Shown here: positions 1 through 4,721 of the stretch, one piece after another
How the letters are laid out: every line of letters starts with the position of its first letter
Position numbering within the stretch: the first letter of the stretch is position 1
From: Thermococci archaeon
GTDB taxonomy: Archaea; Methanobacteriota_B; Thermococci; Methanofastidiosales; B48-G16
Length of the DNA stretch: 5,342 bases
Assembly: GCA_003660605.1 (NCBI GenBank)
Contig: QMUN01000075.1
Location: forward strand, 1-5,342
Direction of reading: 5' to 3'
Program-made: the position numbers and the translations under genes
Notes under the pieces: generated by a model
What the model was told of the DNA's origin: nothing
The model's database searches: none
Seen by the model: the letters and a program-made list of their open reading frames with translations, nothing else

Positions 1-29
1 AAAATTAACTGCCCATATCTTCTTCTTTT

Positions 30-413
30 TTAGAATATATCCATAACAGCTATCTTTTCAAAGATCTCTTTTTTATTTACCGTTCCAAAAAATTCTTTTA
101 TTTTTTTAAGATCCCCTCTTATCTCAGATACACCTTTTTCTTCAGGTATTAAAACTCCTACTCGTTTTATATTATCTTTTATTCCAAGTTTCATAGCTTT
201 TGATATTTGAGTTTCTCCAGAAAGTCTCAAAAGAAATTCTATTTTTGGATCTTTGGCGATATTTTTCTTCTTTTTTAACGCTTTTTTCATATGGATATAC
301 GCAAAGATTATATGTTCCTCATCTATAACATAATCCGGGTCGAAAATAAATCCGTTATACTTTGATAATATATCTTCTTCGTTCATTGCGTTTCGCACCT
401 CAAAAATCCTCAT
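30..413 (-). CDS. cgi121: KEOPS complex subunit Cgi121
   Basis: This 127-residue cytosolic protein resembles Cgi121, the KEOPS subunit that binds the tRNA 3' end and helps Kae1 and Bud32 make N6-threonylcarbamoyladenosine at position 37. The clearest signature is RLSGETQI at residues 63-70, followed by a KAMKLGIKD helix (72-80). It matches the 'RASGQRQIHEAIK..GAKD' region I recall from the Methanocaldococcus protein. The C-terminal IFEKIAVMDIF (117-127) also fits the family ending. A lysine-rich stretch lies at 43-50 and could touch RNA (inference). At 127 residues it is somewhat shorter than archaeal relatives of about 145-150, with the N-terminal half reduced. The ATG at 413 is chosen because a TATA box centred near 439 would start the transcript at the ATG. 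It is divergent from the division operon and no other KEOPS gene is visible. Family assignment is fairly secure; the activity is inferred. Confidence 0.82.
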   Translation of the reverse strand: MRIFEVRNAMNEEDILSKYNGFIFDPDYVIDEEHIIFAYIHMKKALKKKKNIAKDPKIEFLLRLSGETQISKAMKLGIKDNIKRVGVLIPEEKGVSEIRGDLKKIKEFFGTVNKKEIFEKIAVMDIF

Positions 414-433
414 GATCTTTTTTCAGTGGAGGG

Positions 434-446
434 ATTATATATAATT
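434..446 (-). promoter_or_regulatory. TATA box of cgi121 (leaderless)
   Basis: Read on the minus strand this is AATTATATATAAT, a strong archaeal TATA box. Its centre near 439-440 is about 26 bases from the cgi121 ATG at 413, so the transcript should begin at or within a base or two of the start codon. No Shine-Dalgarno sequence precedes the ATG, which fits leaderless translation. Confidence 0.7.
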
Positions 447-502
447 TATGTGGGTTATTAACATTGATTATCAACATTTTATAGTTTTACAAATCAGTAT
501 AA

Positions 503-518
503 CCGAAAACTATATAAA
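503..518 (+). promoter_or_regulatory. BRE/TATA promoter of the cdrS-ftsZ operon
   Basis: The sequence CCGAAAACTATATAAA has a purine-rich BRE-like half (CGAAAA) directly followed by a near-consensus TATA box (CTATATAAA). The expected start site is near 540, giving a leader of roughly 40 bases before the ATG at 580. This is the strongest promoter in the window and the clearest one that is not leaderless. A weaker TATA-like GTATATC at 556-562 could support a second, near-leaderless start. Confidence 0.72.
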
Positions 519-520
519 GG

Positions 521-538
521 GTAATATACAGATATTAC
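521..538 (+). promoter_or_regulatory. Candidate operator, 7+7 inverted repeat
   Basis: GTAATAT (521-527), a four-base spacer and ATATTAC (532-538) form a perfect inverted repeat. It lies just downstream of the TATA box and ends at the predicted start site near 540. A protein bound there would block polymerase loading. The operon's first gene encodes a ribbon-helix-helix protein, a class that binds short inverted repeats as dimers, so autoregulation is the natural guess. Function is inferred. Confidence 0.45.
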
Positions 539-579
539 GTAGATATGTATGATACGTATATCTCCCGAAGTGAAAGGCT

Positions 580-792
580 ATGAAATTGATTTCAGTGCAA
601 ATACCGGAGCTCTACCTGGAGGGAATAGATATTATGGTAGTATCCGGGTATTATGCAAACAGAAGCGAAGCTATCAGAACAGCAGTGAGAGATTTAATTG
701 TCAAAGAATTGGGTGGATTTCAGGAGATAGAGAAAAGAAGACCTCTATTGAAGTCTCTTCCAGTGGAAGAGGAAAAAAAAGAGGGAGGATGA
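580..792 (+). CDS. cdrS: Ribbon-helix-helix regulator, CdrS-like
   Basis: This 70-residue cytosolic protein is a ribbon-helix-helix DNA-binding regulator. Residues 2-8 (KLISVQI) form the strand that enters the DNA major groove, P9-V21 the first helix, a SGYYANRS turn follows, and SEAIRTAVRDLIVKEL (29-44) is the second helix. The tail (45-70) is charged and ends EEEKKEGG. CdrS in haloarchaea is a short protein of this class co-transcribed with ftsZ2 that controls division genes; the arrangement here is the same, with only four bases between the stop and the ftsZ ATG. ATG 580 is the first possible start because an in-frame TGA lies at 571-573. The preceding GAAAGG is a weak ribosome site placed very close to it. 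Fold and gene pair are secure; equivalence to CdrS is inferred. Confidence 0.8.
   Translation: MKLISVQIPELYLEGIDIMVVSGYYANRSEAIRTAVRDLIVKELGGFQEIEKRRPLLKSLPVEEEKKEGG
783..788 (+). promoter_or_regulatory. Shine-Dalgarno site of ftsZ inside the cdrS 3' end
   Basis: GGGAGG lies eight bases upstream of the ftsZ ATG and within the last codons of the upstream regulator (Gly-Gly-stop). It fixes the ftsZ start at 797 and implies that the two genes are translated from one transcript, with translation of the first likely aiding the second. Confidence 0.8.
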
Positions 793-796
793 TACA

Positions 797-1891
797 ATGA
801 AGAGTATCTTAGAAAAAGCAGAAAAATATGTGAATTATGCCGAAGAGGAAGAATTTGGGAAGGCGAGAATTGCAGTAATTGGTATAGGTGGTGCTGGTAA
901 TAACACAATTAACAGATTACATACCTTAGGAGTTCATGGAGCAGAGACAATTGCTATGAATACGGACAGACAACATTTAGATATTATAGAAGCAGACAGA
1001 AAAATGCTTTTGGGAAGAGAACTGACAAAAGGACTGGGTGCTGGTGGAGATCCCAGCATAGGATGGCAGGCTGCTGAAGAAGATAGATATAAAATAAAGG
1101 AATTATTAGAAGATATCCAGCTCGTGTTTCTTGCAGCAGGTATGGGGGGCGGTACAGGTACAGGAGCAGCACCCCTGATAGCACAGGTTGCCAAAGAGCT
1201 TGGGATTTTGACCATTGGTGTTATTACCCTTCCGTTTAAAATGGAGGGTGATGTGAGATTGAAGAAAGCACAGGTAGGACTTAAAGCATTACGGGCAAAT
1301 TGTGATACAGTTGTTGCTCTCGACAATAACAAATTAATGGCATTGGTTCCAAAACAGCCTGTAAATTACGCTTTCAGTGTTGCCGATGAAGTACTTGCGG
1401 AGATGGTAAAAGGTCTCTCAGAAACGATTACACAGCCCAGCCTCGTAAACCTGGGTTTTGCAGATATAAGAGCCGTAATGGAAGACGGCGGAGTGGCCAT
1501 GATAGGTGTAGGCGAATCTAATTCGACAAACAGAGCAGAAGAAGCTGTTGCTGAAGCGTTGAGGAATAAACTTCTGGACGTAGATTATACAGAGGCAAAA
1601 GGTGCTTTAGTTCACTGTTCAGGTGGTCCTGATATGAAACTTTATGAAGCGAACAAAGTTGGAGAGCTGGTAAAGGGAATGGTGAAGGATAAAGAGGGAC
1701 AGGTAATATGGGGTGCGAGAATTGACGAAAATCTGAGAGAATCTATGAGGGTCATGGTCATAATGACAGGGATCAAGTCGCCTTGGATCACTGGCAGAGT
1801 TATAGATAACGATGGTGCAAAAATTTCCTTTAATCAATTTAAGAGAAAGAAAACTTCCTACTGGCCCAGCTTTGGCATCGATTCATTTTGA
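797..1891 (+). CDS. ftsZ: Cell division GTPase FtsZ (FtsZ2-like)
   Basis: This 364-residue tubulin homologue polymerises with GTP into the cytokinetic ring. The nucleotide-binding GIGGAGNNTINRL is at 29-41, NTDRQ at 55-59, the tubulin signature GGGTGTG at 118-124, and PFKMEGDVR at 146-154. The T7 synergy loop, which completes the GTPase site of the neighbouring subunit, is NLGFAD at 218-223. D223 matches the key E. coli D212, but G220 stands where Asp (E. coli D209) is usual. The C-terminal domain has LVHCSGGPDM (271-280) and VIWGARIDE (303-311). The tail after about 335 is short and basic and ends YWPSFGIDSF, a possible peptide for a membrane anchor such as SepF (inference). Co-transcription with a CdrS-like gene and the C-terminal domain favour FtsZ2. 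The 3' end overlaps ribL by 34 bases. Identity is certain; the subtype is likely. Confidence 0.96.
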   Translation: MKSILEKAEKYVNYAEEEEFGKARIAVIGIGGAGNNTINRLHTLGVHGAETIAMNTDRQHLDIIEADRKMLLGRELTKGLGAGGDPSIGWQAAEEDRYKIKELLEDIQLVFLAAGMGGGTGTGAAPLIAQVAKELGILTIGVITLPFKMEGDVRLKKAQVGLKALRANCDTVVALDNNKLMALVPKQPVNYAFSVADEVLAEMVKGLSETITQPSLVNLGFADIRAVMEDGGVAMIGVGESNSTNRAEEAVAEALRNKLLDVDYTEAKGALVHCSGGPDMKLYEANKVGELVKGMVKDKEGQVIWGARIDENLRESMRVMVIMTGIKSPWITGRVIDNDGAKISFNQFKRKKTSYWPSFGIDSF

Positions 1892-2331
1892 GGAGGGGTT
1901 TCTATCACCTCCTTTCCCCTCCTTATTTTTTTGTAGAGTCTTCTTAAAATTTCCAGAGTTCCTGAAGAACTGTAATTCTCTCGTAAATTTAACTGAATAA
2001 TTTTTACATTTAGATCCCTTTTTCGAATCTCAGTTTCTACCCACTCTTTATTTTGATCAGGTCCTAAGAAAATAATATCCGGATCTATAAGTTTGATCAC
2101 CTTAAAAAAGTCGTTTAGGTCTCCCAAATAAGCTTTTTTAACAAGTTTCATGTTTTCAATTATTAATTTCCTTTCATTTTCATTAAATATCGGTCTTTTT
2201 CCTTTGATTTTCTTCACATTATTATCTCTAGCTATGATCACATGTAACTCTCCATATTTACTTGCTTCTTTTAAGAGATAGATATGGCCAGGATGGATTA
2301 TATCAAATGTGCCTGCAACTGCTACTCTCAT
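1858..2331 (-). CDS. ribL: RibL-type FAD synthetase (nucleotidyltransferase)
   Basis: This 157-residue cytosolic protein belongs to the cytidylyltransferase superfamily. Its best match is archaeal RibL, which joins FMN and ATP to make FAD. It has VAGTFDIIHPGH with the HxGH motif at 13-16, VIIARDNNVKKIKGKRP (31-47), NENERKLI (50-57), IIFLGPDQ (86-93), and the distal nucleotide loop YSSSGT (120-125), replacing the more usual ISST-type motif. A TagD-like or other adenylyl/cytidylyltransferase role cannot be excluded. A GTG at 2340 would add three residues, but ATG 2331 is preferred: it gives the standard MRVAVAGTFD start and the TATA box is 25 bases upstream of it. The protein has no cysteine, unlike the air-sensitive Methanocaldococcus RibL. 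The last 20 or so residues look like an unconserved extension running into ftsZ. Confidence 0.78.
   Translation of the reverse strand: MRVAVAGTFDIIHPGHIYLLKEASKYGELHVIIARDNNVKKIKGKRPIFNENERKLIIENMKLVKKAYLGDLNDFFKVIKLIDPDIIFLGPDQNKEWVETEIRKRDLNVKIIQLNLRENYSSSGTLEILRRLYKKIRRGKEVIETPPQNESMPKLGQ
1891..1932 (+). terminator. Hairpin plus T-run terminator of ftsZ
   Basis: AGGAGGGG (1891-1898) pairs perfectly with CCCCTCCT (1916-1923) across a 17-base loop. TATTTTTTT follows, with an uninterrupted T7 at 1926-1932. An alternative stem pairs AGGAGG (1891-1896) with CCTCCT (1908-1913). The structure begins at the last base of the ftsZ stop codon and lies inside the ribL coding region. Archaeal termination depends mainly on the T-run, so the hairpin may instead protect the RNA end. 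Confidence 0.6.
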
Positions 2332-2350
2332 ATGTATCACATATTATCCA

Positions 2351-2361
2351 GATATTATATC
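2351..2361 (-). promoter_or_regulatory. TATA box of ribL (leaderless)
   Basis: The minus strand reads GATATAATATC, a TATA box that is also a perfect palindrome with one central base. Its centre at 2356 is 25 bases from the ATG at 2331, so transcription should begin at that codon. It is only 16 bases from the upstream GTG at 2340, which argues against using the GTG. Confidence 0.6.
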
Positions 2362-2416
2362 GCAAATTTATTTTGTTTTAAAGTATATAGAGAATAGGCA
2401 TAAAAAAGTATCGATT

Positions 2417-2432
2417 GAAAAAACATTTAAAA
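2417..2432 (+). promoter_or_regulatory. Probable BRE/TATA of spoIIM-trm112
   Basis: GAAAAAAC followed by ATTTAAAA gives a BRE/TATA-like element with the core at 2425-2432. It predicts a start near 2454, essentially at the ATG of 2453. A second TATA-like sequence, AAGTATATAG at 2381-2390, would give a leader of about 40 bases. That leader would include the GAGG (2443-2446) that sits six bases before the ATG. I cannot choose between them. Confidence 0.45.
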
Positions 2433-2452
2433 GATAAAGATAGAGGATATCT

Positions 2453-3055
2453 ATGGAATTGTTAAAAAGAAACAAGAGTTTTATATTGGTAGGAGTCATC
2501 CTTTTTGTTATAGGAGGTATCGCGGGATATACTGTGTATCTGAATAACCCCGACCTGGCAAATCTAGAGGGATCTTCAATATTCAGCGGATTGGAACAAA
2601 AAATTTCTTTTTTTCAAAATTTGAATATAATTGGCAAGATTATTTTTATTTTTTTAAATAATCTTCTGGTGGCGCTCATATCTGTATTTCTTGGAGCTAT
2701 CTTAGGGCTTTTTCCAATCTTTATAGCTCTCATGAATGGTTTTGTAGTGGGAATAGTCGCAGGGAAAGTGTTAGAGAGTAATGGAATTGGATATCTCTTA
2801 GTAGGATTGGTACCTCATGGGGTTTTCGAGATACCAGCAATTCTAATAGCTATAGGACTGGGGTTAAAATTTGGATATTTGATTATTAGTACCATCATAT
2901 CCATACTTCTCGGAAAATCCACAAAAGATAACGAGTTTAAACTTTTCATCAGAGAACTAAAACCTGCATTCAAAATAATATTAATACTGCTCTGCATAGG
3001 TGCCTTTGTGGAGATTCTTATAACACCTTTGCTCATAACAATAATTGGAGGTTAG
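2453..3055 (+). CDS. SpoIIM-family (DUF95) membrane protein
   Basis: This 200-residue integral membrane protein belongs to the stage II sporulation protein M family, widespread in archaea that do not sporulate; its archaeal role is unknown. Hydrophobic segments lie at about 10-30, 60-88, 90-104, 112-138, 140-154 and 172-198. Family hallmarks are the Asn-rich LNNLLVALISVFLGAILG (68-85), the NGFVVG turn (95-100), and VPHGVFEIPA (120-129), whose His and Glu are the usual conserved polar residues in the membrane. The N-terminal hydrophobic segment is a membrane anchor, with no cleavage site apparent. The start is fixed by an in-frame TAG at 2441-2443 and GAGG at 2443-2446. It is the first gene of a two-gene operon with the Trm112-like gene. 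The family call is strong; SpoIIM relatives have been suggested to act in membrane or envelope remodelling, which is unproven here. Confidence 0.88.
   Translation: MELLKRNKSFILVGVILFVIGGIAGYTVYLNNPDLANLEGSSIFSGLEQKISFFQNLNIIGKIIFIFLNNLLVALISVFLGAILGLFPIFIALMNGFVVGIVAGKVLESNGIGYLLVGLVPHGVFEIPAILIAIGLGLKFGYLIISTIISILLGKSTKDNEFKLFIRELKPAFKIILILLCIGAFVEILITPLLITIIGG
3047..3051 (+). promoter_or_regulatory. Shine-Dalgarno site of trm112 inside the spoIIM 3' end
   Basis: GGAGG lies seven bases before the ATG at 3059, within the last two codons of spoIIM. Only three bases separate the spoIIM stop codon from this ATG, so the small gene is almost certainly co-transcribed and translationally linked. 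Confidence 0.75.
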
Positions 3056-3058
3056 AAA

Positions 3059-3217
3059 ATGGATAAGGAACTTATAGATATACTGGCATGTCCCGTGTGT
3101 AAGGGCGATGTTTATTTTGATGAAAAACAAAATAAGATAATCTGCAAAAAATGTGGAAGAAAATACAGGATCGAAGATGGAATACCGATAATGCTCGAAG
3201 AGGAAGCAGAGTTATAG
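3059..3217 (+). CDS. trm112: Trm112-like zinc-binding protein
   Basis: This is a 52-residue protein beginning MDKELIDILACPVCKGDV. Two Cys-x2-Cys pairs (C11/C14 and C29/C32) would hold one zinc ion, and YRIEDGIPIML (36-46) is the conserved end of the Trm112/UPF0434 fold. Archaeal and eukaryotic Trm112 proteins bind and activate several SAM-dependent methyltransferases that act on tRNA, rRNA or release factor. Bacterial relatives such as YcaR are similarly small. It follows spoIIM by three bases with its own strong ribosome site. Its stop codon overlaps the end of the convergent amidohydrolase by six bases. A role with a methyltransferase encoded elsewhere is inferred; none is in this window. 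Family membership is fairly secure from the motifs. Confidence 0.83.
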   Translation: MDKELIDILACPVCKGDVYFDEKQNKIICKKCGRKYRIEDGIPIMLEEEAEL

Positions 3218-4630
3218 AACTATCTTTCCATCAAAGATTGTTTTTTCCACTTTTATTTTTTCTATCTCAGAAAAAATATTCTCTGAAAGTACAACTATAT
3301 CTGCAAGTTTTCCTTTTTCAATGCTTCCAAGATCATTTTCTCTGTAAGCAAGATAAGCACTTCCCACAGTGTAAAATTTAATAGCATCTTCTATAGATAT
3401 GCTTTCACCATAGGGGTCGTTGACAGCACATTTTATCCCAAACAAAGGAGAAAAAGGCATACAGTCAGACCCGAATCCCATTTTAATCCCCTTTTCTATC
3501 ATTTTTTTGTATCTGTTGTTTAAAACAGCTTTATCTCCCAATCTTTCAACATACATATTTTCAGACCATTTCAAAAAGTTAGGCTGTAAGGAACATGGAA
3601 TTTTCAATTTTCTAATCCTTTCACGAATCTTTTCGTTTGTTATCTCCACATGCTCTATCTTATGTCTCATTTTTCTTGGAATATTCTCTAAACAATCCAG
3701 CACCTGTTCTATTGCTCTGTCACCTATGCAGTGGATCATTGCTTGCAGTTCGTTTTTATCGATCTTTTTTATCAGTTCCATAAGTTCCTCATCTTTATAG
3801 ATTAGGATACCATTCTGGTCAGTTCCTTTATAGTTAAAAGATAATGCAGCTGTTTTAGCTCCCAAAGATCCATCTGTAAAGATCTTAACCCCATTAAACT
3901 TTAGTTTTTCAGATCCGATTCTTGATAGCCCAGAGTTCATGATATTGTTTATATACTTTGCTTTCATATAAAGATGAGCTCGTATTCCAAGTTTTCCATC
4001 ATTTTCTATTCTTTCGTAAGCTCTGAAAATAGTGGGAGTAACTGTATCTACGATACTTGTGACACCAAGAGAGTATGCAAGTTCTGTTGCATTTTTTATC
4101 CCTCTCACATAGTTTTCAATTGTTTTTGGATATATTTTTGAGATCTTAGAGAGAGTATCCTCCTTGAATATTCCCTTTTCAAGAACATAGAATTTGGGAT
4201 CGAGTTCTTTTAGATCTATCACTTCTATGGCTGCAGAGTTAAGGGTAGCTAAATGTCCACATACTCTGAAGGCTATTACAGGAAAATCAAAAATATCTAA
4301 GTCTTTTTTGAGTATATACCTCTTTTCTCTGAATAATGATTCATCCCATCCGTGAACAACATTTAATTTTTTCTTTTCTATCTTTTTCAGAACGTCTTCT
4401 ATACTTTTACATTCCGAAACATCGTTCTCCCTATTGATCCCCATATCTGCGAAATGTGTGTGAGAATCAAAAAATCCAGGGATAACAGTCTTTTCCTCTG
4501 CGTCTATCACAACAGTATTTTTACTGATTAAACTCTCTATTTGTCCTACTTTCTTTATTCTGTTGCCTTCTATGTAGATTTCCTTTTCTTTTCTTCCAAA
4601 AATGTCTCCATTTATTAAAGCTAAGCTCAT
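3212..4630 (-). CDS. Amidohydrolase 3 family (YtcJ-like) metal hydrolase
   Basis: This 472-residue cytosolic enzyme is a complete member of the Amidohydro_3/YtcJ group. After a small N-terminal beta domain (1-52) come the metal-binding FDSHTHF (H57, H59), VKIFTDGSLGAKTA with a likely metal-bridging K249, IHCIGDRAIEQVLD (H300), RHKIEHVE (H327) and GFGSDCMP (D389). The usual closing motif GSIEKGKLADIVVL (435-448) folds back to the beta domain. All expected metal ligands are present, so it should be active on an amide, formamide or related C-N bond. The substrate cannot be read from sequence; relatives include N-substituted formamide deformylases and many uncharacterised proteins. ATG 4630 is supported by a TATA box about 26 bases upstream. 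It is divergent from an importer ATPase, which may hint at an imported substrate (weak inference). Length is slightly below the roughly 500-550 of bacterial YtcJ. Confidence 0.88.
   Translation of the reverse strand: MSLALINGDIFGRKEKEIYIEGNRIKKVGQIESLISKNTVVIDAEEKTVIPGFFDSHTHFADMGINRENDVSECKSIEDVLKKIEKKKLNVVHGWDESLFREKRYILKKDLDIFDFPVIAFRVCGHLATLNSAAIEVIDLKELDPKFYVLEKGIFKEDTLSKISKIYPKTIENYVRGIKNATELAYSLGVTSIVDTVTPTIFRAYERIENDGKLGIRAHLYMKAKYINNIMNSGLSRIGSEKLKFNGVKIFTDGSLGAKTAALSFNYKGTDQNGILIYKDEELMELIKKIDKNELQAMIHCIGDRAIEQVLDCLENIPRKMRHKIEHVEITNEKIRERIRKLKIPCSLQPNFLKWSENMYVERLGDKAVLNNRYKKMIEKGIKMGFGSDCMPFSPLFGIKCAVNDPYGESISIEDAIKFYTVGSAYLAYRENDLGSIEKGKLADIVVLSENIFSEIEKIKVEKTIFDGKIVL
3222..3246 (+). 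terminator. Hairpin plus T6 terminator of spoIIM-trm112
   Basis: ATCTTT (3222-3227) pairs perfectly with AAAGAT (3233-3238) across the loop CCATC. TG and then T6 (3241-3246) follow, and a second T-rich tract runs from 3251 to 3261. The stem starts five bases after the trm112 stop and lies wholly inside the last codons of the opposing amidohydrolase gene. Confidence 0.55.
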
Positions 4631-4650
4631 GTTTTATCAATCGTTTATAT

Positions 4651-4661
4651 TTTTTATATAG
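4651..4661 (-). promoter_or_regulatory. TATA box of the amidohydrolase (leaderless)
   Basis: The minus strand reads CTATATAAAAA. The TATA core is centred near 4657, which predicts a start at about 4631, one base before the ATG at 4630. No ribosome site is visible upstream of the ATG. Confidence 0.68.
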
Positions 4662-4675
4662 TTACCCATCAAAAA

Positions 4676-4685
4676 TGAGTACTCA
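4676..4685. promoter_or_regulatory. Perfect 10-base palindrome between divergent promoters
   Basis: TGAGTACTCA is a perfect palindrome lying between the minus-strand TATA box (4651-4661) and the plus-strand one (4693-4702). It sits just upstream of both BRE regions, where an activator or repressor could act on both genes. Palindromes of this size arise by chance a few times in a window of this length, so this is a candidate only. Confidence 0.3.
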
Positions 4686-4692
4686 AAACTAA

Positions 4693-4702
4693 GTTTATAA
4701 AT
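4693..4702 (+). promoter_or_regulatory. TATA box of the ECF ATPase gene (leaderless)
   Basis: GTTTATAAAT, centred near 4697, predicts a start near 4723, right at the ATG at 4722. An in-frame ATG at 4701 would add seven residues but lies on the TATA box itself, so it should not be in the transcript. There is no ribosome site before either ATG. Confidence 0.68.
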
Positions 4703-4721
4703 GTCTTATCCAATCATTTTC

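Noticed and set aside
1..46. Possible 3' end of a plus-strand gene converging on cgi121 (open frames ending with stops at 31-33 or 44-46, and a T6 run at 26-31).
   Set aside because: Too few codons to judge. It would fit the overlapping convergent pattern seen elsewhere in the window but cannot be supported.
549..800. An 83-codon plus-strand frame whose stop (798-800) overlaps the ftsZ ATG.
   Set aside because: It covers cdrS in another frame, and its product lacks any recognisable fold or motif, while the cdrS frame gives a clean ribbon-helix-helix protein. The ATGA overlap with ftsZ looks coincidental.
934..1332. A 132-codon minus-strand frame within ftsZ.
   Set aside because: It is antisense to a fully conserved ftsZ region and its low-complexity Ser/Pro/Ala/Leu-rich product shows no domain; a shadow of ftsZ codon use.
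580..1891. CdrS-like and FtsZ genes as an RHH-type toxin-antitoxin pair.
   Set aside because: The second gene is a full-length FtsZ, not a toxin. The arrangement matches the known cdrS-ftsZ2 division operon.
3420..3800. A 126-codon plus-strand frame within the amidohydrolase.
   Set aside because: Antisense to conserved catalytic segments. Its Ile/Phe/Ser-rich product reflects the complement of a Lys/Glu-rich gene rather than a real membrane protein.
4701..4721. In-frame upstream ATG that would lengthen the ECF ATPase by seven residues.
   Set aside because: It overlaps the TATA box, and the predicted transcript start is at the ATG of 4722, so the upstream codon should not be transcribed.
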